64,000 nt of DNA from Hydractinia symbiolongicarpus. Lineage: Eukaryota > Cnidaria > Hydrozoa > Anthoathecata > Hydractiniidae. This document shows positions 57,691 to 64,000 of the stretch, piece by piece. The stretch is taken from contig NC_079879.1 in assembly GCF_029227915.1 (NCBI RefSeq), forward strand, positions 11,286,001 to 11,350,000, read 5' to 3'. Positions within the stretch are counted from its first letter, which is position 1, and every line of letters begins with the position of its first letter. The position numbers and the translations under genes are program-made. The notes below the pieces were generated by a model. It was not told the DNA's origin. It worked only from the letters and a program-made list of their open reading frames with translations, and did no database searches.

Positions 57691-60600
57691 CCGCGGACTC
57701 CGTGCTTTGATCTCAATCTAGGCGAACCCCGTCAGAGAAGAAGAAGGAAAAGTGGATCCACAACATCGATTTTAAAACTAAAGTGGCTAAGCTCTGGTCA
57801 AAATATTTTAGCACAATACACGTTTTTATTATTACAGCATTTAGCAACCTCGTCCCCAGGGTTGTTAGGTTTTTCATATTGTGCAATTTTTTAAATAAGT
57901 TCATCGTTACTTTGAGAGTAAAATCAAGAAATCTGAAATTTTTTAAAAAAACTGTGTTCAATGCCCTCACTTTAAAGCATATTTTACAAATGAAAAAATT
58001 TAGCCAATAATAACGAAAACTTGACTTTAAATATGTACATAATTTCTTATACGAAGCAATTATTATTTTTCAAGTTTCAAAGGCTTCTCGAATTTTAGGT
58101 CTAGTGTACGAAGTTAAAAATCAGTTTTCTTTAAAACAACGTGTGTTCAAAGTGTTTGTAAGATGTATATCGGGGATTTAACGTTTCATAATTATAAACA
58201 GTCGTAAATCTACAACAAACAAATTGTTGGATTAAACTCTTATTAATTTTCACTGTTTTATACATTTAATATTGTGATGTCAGCAAAATTATCACATGAC
58301 CTGTTCGTATACAAAAATTTCCGGGACGAAGTTTCATTTTGAAAGGACTTTACAATATTTTGTAGCTATCAAGACGCGTTTTTTTAACTTGACTATGTAC
58401 AGTCTGGATTTTTATTGAAACATTGGTGCCTAGGAATAGTTATTACGTAATACGTGTAGCTCGTAGTCAGAGAAAGGAAATCATAGAATTCATTAGGCGG
58501 GAAATCAGAAACTAAAAGTTTACACGTTTAGGATCGGATATTTCAAATTACATCGAAGAAGAAGTCTAAAAATAATTTTATTTTCCGTTCTTCAACGCCC
58601 ACCTTGTTTTCCTTTATTTACCATCCAGTGAATTGATACAAACCATGTTCACACCAACTTACGTTTTAGGTTTGTTAGATTAAGGTATGCATCGCTTAAA
58701 TTGCATTAAAAATTAACCGATTCAAACAACGTGCAATGAAAAAAACACGTTTTTGACAAAATTTATTTATGCTTGTTACAACGTGTTTTTGAATTGAAAT
58801 GTGCTACGAAACTTTTAAAATGGCGACTTACATGTGCTTCTGCACAACAGGTTAACTTTTTAAACTCCAATGATTTTTCATTGAATTTCACATTTATTAT
58901 TCCCAAGGCCTTCTTATACCTAGTTGACATGGCAACGGCGAAAATATTTTTAATTCTTCCGTTACTAGCACATCGGCTTTAACATTTTGAAGATTTGTGG
59001 GTAGATTTTCATTCTGAAGTCTAAAATAAGGGTCAGCAGTAGACGAAGTCTGAGGAAGCATTTAAAATTGATTTTAGAAGTATAATATTGTGTTCTTTTT
59101 TATTAGCGTCCTTTTTACATTTTTAATAGTTGTGAACCATTTTAATTTTGAAGACGAAAAGAGTGGAGCCTTACCTTCTGTTCATGCGGCGCCAGGAGTA
59201 ACAACCACAGGCGAAATAGTGTCTATGGTCATCCTCTTTTTTTTTAAAAAATTAAAAAACAATTTTTCCCTATATATGCGTGGGGTGGCACCCGAGAGAT
59301 AAAATTTGCTGATATCAGCAGCAAAAATCATAAGGCTGAACCACATTTTTTTAAAAATTACTTAGGGTTTCGCGACGTTGTCCATAGTATTCGCTAGAGC
59401 TGAAACTTGTGAAAGCGACAACTGAACTTTTCGCTGTTGGAAGCTAAGCTACCGTGACCGACACCAAGATTTGGTTATCATATATATCGAAATTAATTGT
59501 CTATAAAATTGCTTTTGCGTGGTGAATAATGTAGGATAATTAAGGGGGTGAGGTCAATATCGATGACGTCATAATCATATACCGCAGACGCTTTATTTTT
59601 TTTAATTTTTGCGCATGCGCAAATTTTTTCCCCTCAAAACCGCGGTTTTAAATGACCGTGTAGTTTGGGGGAAGATGTTTTTTTTTTATTCAAACTGTGA
59701 TATTGGCTCTCCTTCTAAGACAATGCTTGGAAGACTTCTTCGTTAAAACTTTAGATTTTTTGTGTGTAACATGTATACATTTGTTTATTGTGATGTTTTT
59801 CACTTTCTTTAAAATATGCACATGTCTTCCACTCGTCAATTTCACATCAAGGAGCAAGAGTTGATTTTCATAATTTTTTTATATAGTTAATAAATCCATT
59901 ATGAGTGGAAAATTTAGTGTAGCTAGCGCTTCTACGATCATAAAGTAGCTTCTATCCTAGCGCAAGGTTGCATTTAAAATTGATCAAAAAAAACAAAACA
60001 CTCTAGGTACGAGGTTGGCCGACTGCTAAATGTTATTTTAGACAATATTCAATTGGAAATCATAGTTTTAAAAATAGGGCCTGGATACAAAGTGGGGTGG
60101 ATTATGGATTCGAAAGAAATGAATTTGACAAATAGCAGTAAGAGGTAGCATATTATATATGAGATACATTTTTTTTCATTGGCTGGTCATATTATGTCAT
60201 GTTGACGATTCATTAGACATGCTAAAAGTAAGATGATTTACTGGAATTATTTTAATTTTCATCACGAAGCATACAAGGTTTGTATCAGTTACACAATAAG
60301 ACGTTGCCTGTATATATACCTTTTTTTGGCGCTGTTTTCGGATTGATTTTTATTTACTTTACAAAGGACTTGAAATTCTTTTAAACGGGTCCTTTTTAAC
60401 CCATTCGAATTTAAAAAATTTGTGTCTTTATGTTTAGGAATTTTCAGGAACAAACCATATAAAACAAAATTTTTGAGTTAAAAATATCCCAATCTTTGCA
60501 TGGTTTGTCTAATTTTCTCTTATTAAAAATTACGTCAGGATGAACTAGCTACTATATTTCAACCAATATTCGCCCTCACTGCAAGCTTAGTAACTCCGAT

Positions 60601-61600
60601 GAAATAACATTTGTAAAACATTTTCACAAAAAAAGGCCTGCCCCAAACATTTTCCGACTCCAAAATGTTCCGTCTCGTCAGCTTATCACGGTGGTAAAAA
60701 ATTCTGGGGACGAGATTTTCCTTTTTCTTGTATTTGATATTTAAATTCCGAATATTAAGAATGTTTGTCCATGTTCTGTGTTCATATAAAAAGGAGGCAT
60801 CAAAAATGCGACCTCTATATTGTTTACTGACAATATTCCTCTATCATTTAAAATGTTTAATAGCTTTGCCATCAAGGCGGTTAAAGAGAAAATAAATTGT
60901 ATCTTGACAGAAGACGGAAGTCGTTAAAAAATCTAAACTTGTATATTTTTCCTCGTTATTATTATTTTTCTTACAGCCAGAATTCTTTATATTACCCCAC
61001 ATATCTTTCTGTGATTATGCTTGTCAACCTGTCGAGCAATAAAATTTTAACATAGTTTAACACCGACAGATCAATTCAAAATACACCAATAAATAAATAA
61101 AAAATAATCAGTATTAAAAAATAAAACGTCACACGAAAACCGTCATACGCGGTCCGATAATCGGCCGGTATCATTAAAATACCACCGTACATAACAATAA
61201 ATTCAAATCTCCCTTTGTTTTTGTTAATCATGTCATAACGAATTTTTATATCTCAGTATAAGTAGTGGTCCTGCCGCTGCCAACAATACTAGCTTTGTAT
61301 GAAGACGCTCAAAGAACTCGTTCGTGTACATTAATGATGCAGCGGAATCTAACAGAGCAATACTAAATTATAGTTTAAACTTTCAAACATATATTTCATT
61401 CATTTATGTTTTTTTTATCTTACTGAATATCTTGTATGTACCGAGACAAACTTTAGAGACAAATAAAAATTTTTTTAAATCAATGAGAGATGAGAATTAT
61501 AACATGTTTTTTAAGCTGTAAATATATATTTTTTTAATTCGCTGATTCATTTAGCTAATGCACAAATAAACACCTCACCAGCGTCATTTGTTAGAAATCG
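57691..61600. other. Intergenic region upstream of the serine protease
   Basis: Nearly 4 kb without a supportable gene. It has isolated ends of the CAACCTCGTCCCCAGG family at about 57844, 60010 (reverse) and 60705 (reverse). A GCGCATGCGC palindrome lies at 59611-59620. The ORF at 59090-59302 contains GALPSVHAAPGVTTTGEIVS but no recognised domain. ORFs at 58773-58982 and 61324-61521 are featureless. Confidence 0.35.
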
Positions 61601-61601
61601 T

Positions 61602-61609
61602 TATAAATA
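61602..61609 (+). promoter_or_regulatory. TATA box of the serine protease gene
   Basis: TATAAATA, inside GTTATAAATAGCAG, lies 80-110 bp before the candidate start codons. With initiation about 30 bp downstream the 5'UTR would be short and encoded in place. It is the only clear TATA box seen in front of a gene in this window. Confidence 0.6.
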
Positions 61610-61718
61610 GCAGAAGACGTTACGCAGATGATAAAAAAACTTAAAACAGAAGACGAAAGCAGGAGTTTTAAAGAAACATAGTCACAAATTGGAGAGAAGC
61701 TTTTATGCGAAAAAAACA

Positions 61719-61966
61719 ATGAAGTCTTGTGGCATTTTCTTGGTATGTTGTGTTTTGTTGACAAGAGCTGTTGCTATGAGCGACGAAGAACGAAAGAGTG
61801 AGCATAATAGATTTTTGGAGTTAATGGGAATCAAGCAGCGTGTTGTAGGAGGTACAATTACAAGAAATGGACAATTTCCATGGATGGTGTTCATCCATGC
61901 CAATCACAAGTTTCATAACGACACTCATACAAGTAATCTCTGTGGGGGATCACTTATACATCCCAG
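61719..61966 (+). CDS. Secreted trypsin-like (S1) serine protease, first exon only
   Basis: First coding exon of an S1 peptidase. Translation from ATG 61719 begins with a signal peptide (MKSCGIFLVCCVLLTRAVA), then a short propeptide (SDEERKSEHNRFLELMG). The activation site KQRVVGG follows, cut after Arg to give the new N-terminus VVGGTITRNGQFPWMVFIHA, and then NLCGGSLIHPR. The exon ends at CCAG|GTATG (61966), the usual place before the exon with the catalytic His. ATG 61689 in the same frame would add ten residues ahead of the signal peptide and is less likely. No exon with the AAHC, DIAL or GDSGGP motifs was found in the remaining 2 kb, so the gene either continues beyond the window or is truncated. 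Confidence 0.8.
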
Positions 61967-62112
61967 GTATGTTTTTTTATCCAAGGTATTTTTTTTCCTC
62001 CAGGTATGTTTTTTTTCCCTCCAGGCATGTTTTTTTCGCGCGAGGTATGTTTTTTTCACCCGGGTATTTGTATTTGCCCCAGGTATGTTTTTTTCATCCC
62101 TGGTATTTTCGG
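61961..62112 (+). repeat. Tandem copies of the 5' splice site (about 22-bp unit)
   Basis: About seven degenerate copies of CCAGGTATGTTTTTTTCAYC follow each other, starting with the exon-intron border itself. Several keep an intact AGGTATGTTTTTTT, so the donor site of the protease exon is repeated downstream. The apparent ORFs that run on through this array are by-products. Confidence 0.85.
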
Positions 62113-64000
62113 TTGACGTGTGTGTTCAATTTAATATGTTGGTTGACCAAAACTCCTCCTCTAATGTTCGCTATAATTAGTCTTGTTGAAAACTAAAAAA
62201 CATTTAAAATTACAAAAACATTTTATTTGGTTTATGGAGACGATATTTAGCTCGTTATATTAAAGAAATATCTCGTATTATATGCAGAACCTAATCCGAT
62301 TTTCCCGATATGTATGAATAAATTCGTCAATTTAATAGTAATCAAAGTTACTATCACGTTTTCATGAAAAATTCTCATGCATAAAACGCCTACTGGATTT
62401 TTATAGACTTGCTTACGTGCAGGGTACTAAGTGTAAAACGTCTTAAAAATCTAGCCTTTGAAAAGCAAAGAATCGAAGTTTATAGTGTCCTCATAACAAG
62501 AAAAAGTTGGTTATGAATGATAGGAATCTAGCATCTACCTAATTAAAAACAAAACATGGCTGCTCTTATGAAAGAAAAATTAAAAACAAAAAAGATATAA
62601 TCCAATGAAAAGTTTACATGTCTCTGCAAATACATGAATCCTTTTTTGTGCTTTTTGTGTTCAAACGTCTTTGTAATATCGCACTAACGCTATAGACTTC
62701 TCATCTATAGTAGCGCATATGATATTGTAAACAAAAATGTCGTAACTGTATGACGTGCCGTCAGTTATGTAAACATGCAGTTTTGACATCACAATTCATG
62801 ACGTGAATTCACAAAAGCTGCGCTGTGAAAGTTCTTAGGATAATGTCAATATGAAGGAAGTATTAAAACTCGCGCAACATTTTATTAATCCACCGTGATG
62901 GAGAGCATAAATTGAGAGCCCGGTCCCTCTAAAAAAATCGGTGCGCTCAGTTTATGGATTGATATGTTAATCTTACAAAAACATGAAAGCACTAAATGAA
63001 CTTTCGAAGATGAGAAGCTTATACCTTTCCTGTTTATAATCACATTTTCGATTATATTAATTGTTGCGGAGGTTTTGATAGTAACAAATATGAAAAACAC
63101 CGCCATTTCTTTCAAATCAAAATGAGTTCAAGCCTAATGAGAAGAACTATTAGGAGATATCTCTGGTGAGACTACGACTTCCAACCTCGTTTGCAGGACA
63201 TTTTGTTTACATGTTAAATGTCACGGCGGCTGCTCTGTGACGGTTCTAGTCAAGAGACCCCGGAACGATGATGTACATAAAGACACTGACGACCAAAGTT
63301 TCTTTTTTTTACGAAACGATAGTAACAAAATATAAGACTCAACGGAGGAGAAACAAATGGTCTCTTTCGTCCAAATAATTAAAGAAGCCATATTCTAACA
63401 ACATCTGAGCCGGTTATTTACATCATTTTAGCTGTATATAGTGAACTTTTTTTAAGGAATGTTTTTTTACAGGGTATTCGTGTTATAAAGCAATCTTTTA
63501 ATTTTCTTGTTTCACAAAGGACGGTTGATACGCGATCAATCCAGTGAAGATAAAATCAACGTTAGCTATTTTAAATAGGCATGGAATTTCCTTGTATTGA
63601 TATCGTGTTTGCTAACAAAAAAATAACATAACTACAACGTCATTTGTATAAGTGGTGAACATGAGACGGCCCTAATTTTTCGACGACCGTAACTTAACAA
63701 ATATATTCAGGCGAATTCATTAACTAATTGAGACCATTTTTTGTTGAAACCTGAATTTTTCAATACAGCGCACAGTTCCATAAAGAAATGTTAGATTAAA
63801 TTTTGTAAAGCATCATATAATTCAAGCTCAAAAAATTCTTAAAGCCTCTATTTCCTACAAAAAAAGTACCTTACATTAACAAACCGGATCAAAAATTTCA
63901 GAATTTCACAGAAACAAAGCAAGAAACGCGACCTAGGTGACGAAGCTTCACGTTGTATATATCTTTGGGCAGAACTTTCATTCTTATCTCATTCCCCATC
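62113..64000. other. Probable protease intron or intergenic DNA to the window end
   Basis: No exon of the protease or another gene was recognised on either strand. A partial match to the dispersed CAACCTCGT repeat lies at about 63182. The minus ORF at 62885-63115 has no domain. Confidence 0.35.

Noticed and set aside
59090-59302. Short ORF with GALPSVHAAPGVTTTGEIVS
   Set aside because: No domain and a poly-T/poly-A continuation; considered chance coding in intergenic DNA.
61967-62196. Continuation of the serine protease ORF into Phe-rich sequence
   Set aside because: It runs through tandem copies of the splice donor. The exon ends at a strong GTATG donor where S1 genes usually have an intron.

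Overview
The window is animal nuclear DNA. It is AT-rich, the genes are split by GT-AG introns, and about half of the length is intergenic or repeat sequence. The gene set (a PRDM13-like zinc finger protein, WAVE/SCAR, a kexin-type proprotein convertase, an ABHD10-type hydrolase and a secreted trypsin-like protease) points to a metazoan. The repeat style (short elements with CAACCTCGTCCCCAGG ends, decayed LINEs, a PIF/Harbinger element with a Myb-like second gene) and the splice-acceptor-like sites just before many start codons suggest a cnidarian, most likely a hydrozoan. That placement is inference and was not tested by any search.

Layout. 0.5-2.0 kb (+): a PRDM13-like zinc finger exon. 2-6.6 kb: intergenic, with a decayed LINE reverse transcriptase on the minus strand. 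6.6-14.8 kb (-): a ten-exon HTATSF1 homologue. Its intron 8 carries a decayed PIF/Harbinger transposon and its intron 1 a 124-bp Helitron-like element. 15.7-19.05 kb (-): PRPF4 (U4/U6 snRNP protein), two coding exons. 19-28 kb: a gene desert with a second Helitron-like element, an inverted pair of a short repeat and a 0.9-kb higher-order minisatellite. 28.06-31.01 kb (+): WASF (WAVE/SCAR), three exons. 34.9-36.2 kb (+): a PH-domain protein. 36.9-43.5 kb (-): a 13-exon furin/PC1-like convertase with a complete catalytic set. 43.5-49.5 kb: repeats, including a LINE 3' end. 49.56-51.07 kb (+): RPIA. 52.4-53.9 kb (+): ABHD10. 54.7-55.4 kb (-): an unrecognised cysteine-containing protein. 55.5-61.6 kb: intergenic, with a three-copy tandem repeat. 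61.7 kb to beyond the end (+): first exon of a secreted S1 serine protease with a TATA box.

Functional links. HTATSF1 (U2 snRNP) and PRPF4 (U4/U6 snRNP) are two spliceosome factors lying head-to-tail on one strand. The other genes are unrelated: actin nucleation, secretory-pathway proteolysis, the pentose phosphate pathway and a probably mitochondrial thioesterase.

The observations most worth following up are: (1) polypyrimidine-AG sites 0-40 bp before the ATG of most genes, as expected for spliced-leader trans-splicing or 5'UTR introns; (2) a 100-105-bp inverted-repeat element family with 9-bp target-site duplications; (3) tandem copies of the 5' splice site in the protease gene; (4) a convertase whose P domain is split by an insert of about 220 residues; (5) a matched pair of Helitron-like elements. 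No clearly novel biochemical system was found. The gene models below were spliced by eye from reading frame, family similarity recalled from memory and GT-AG sites.
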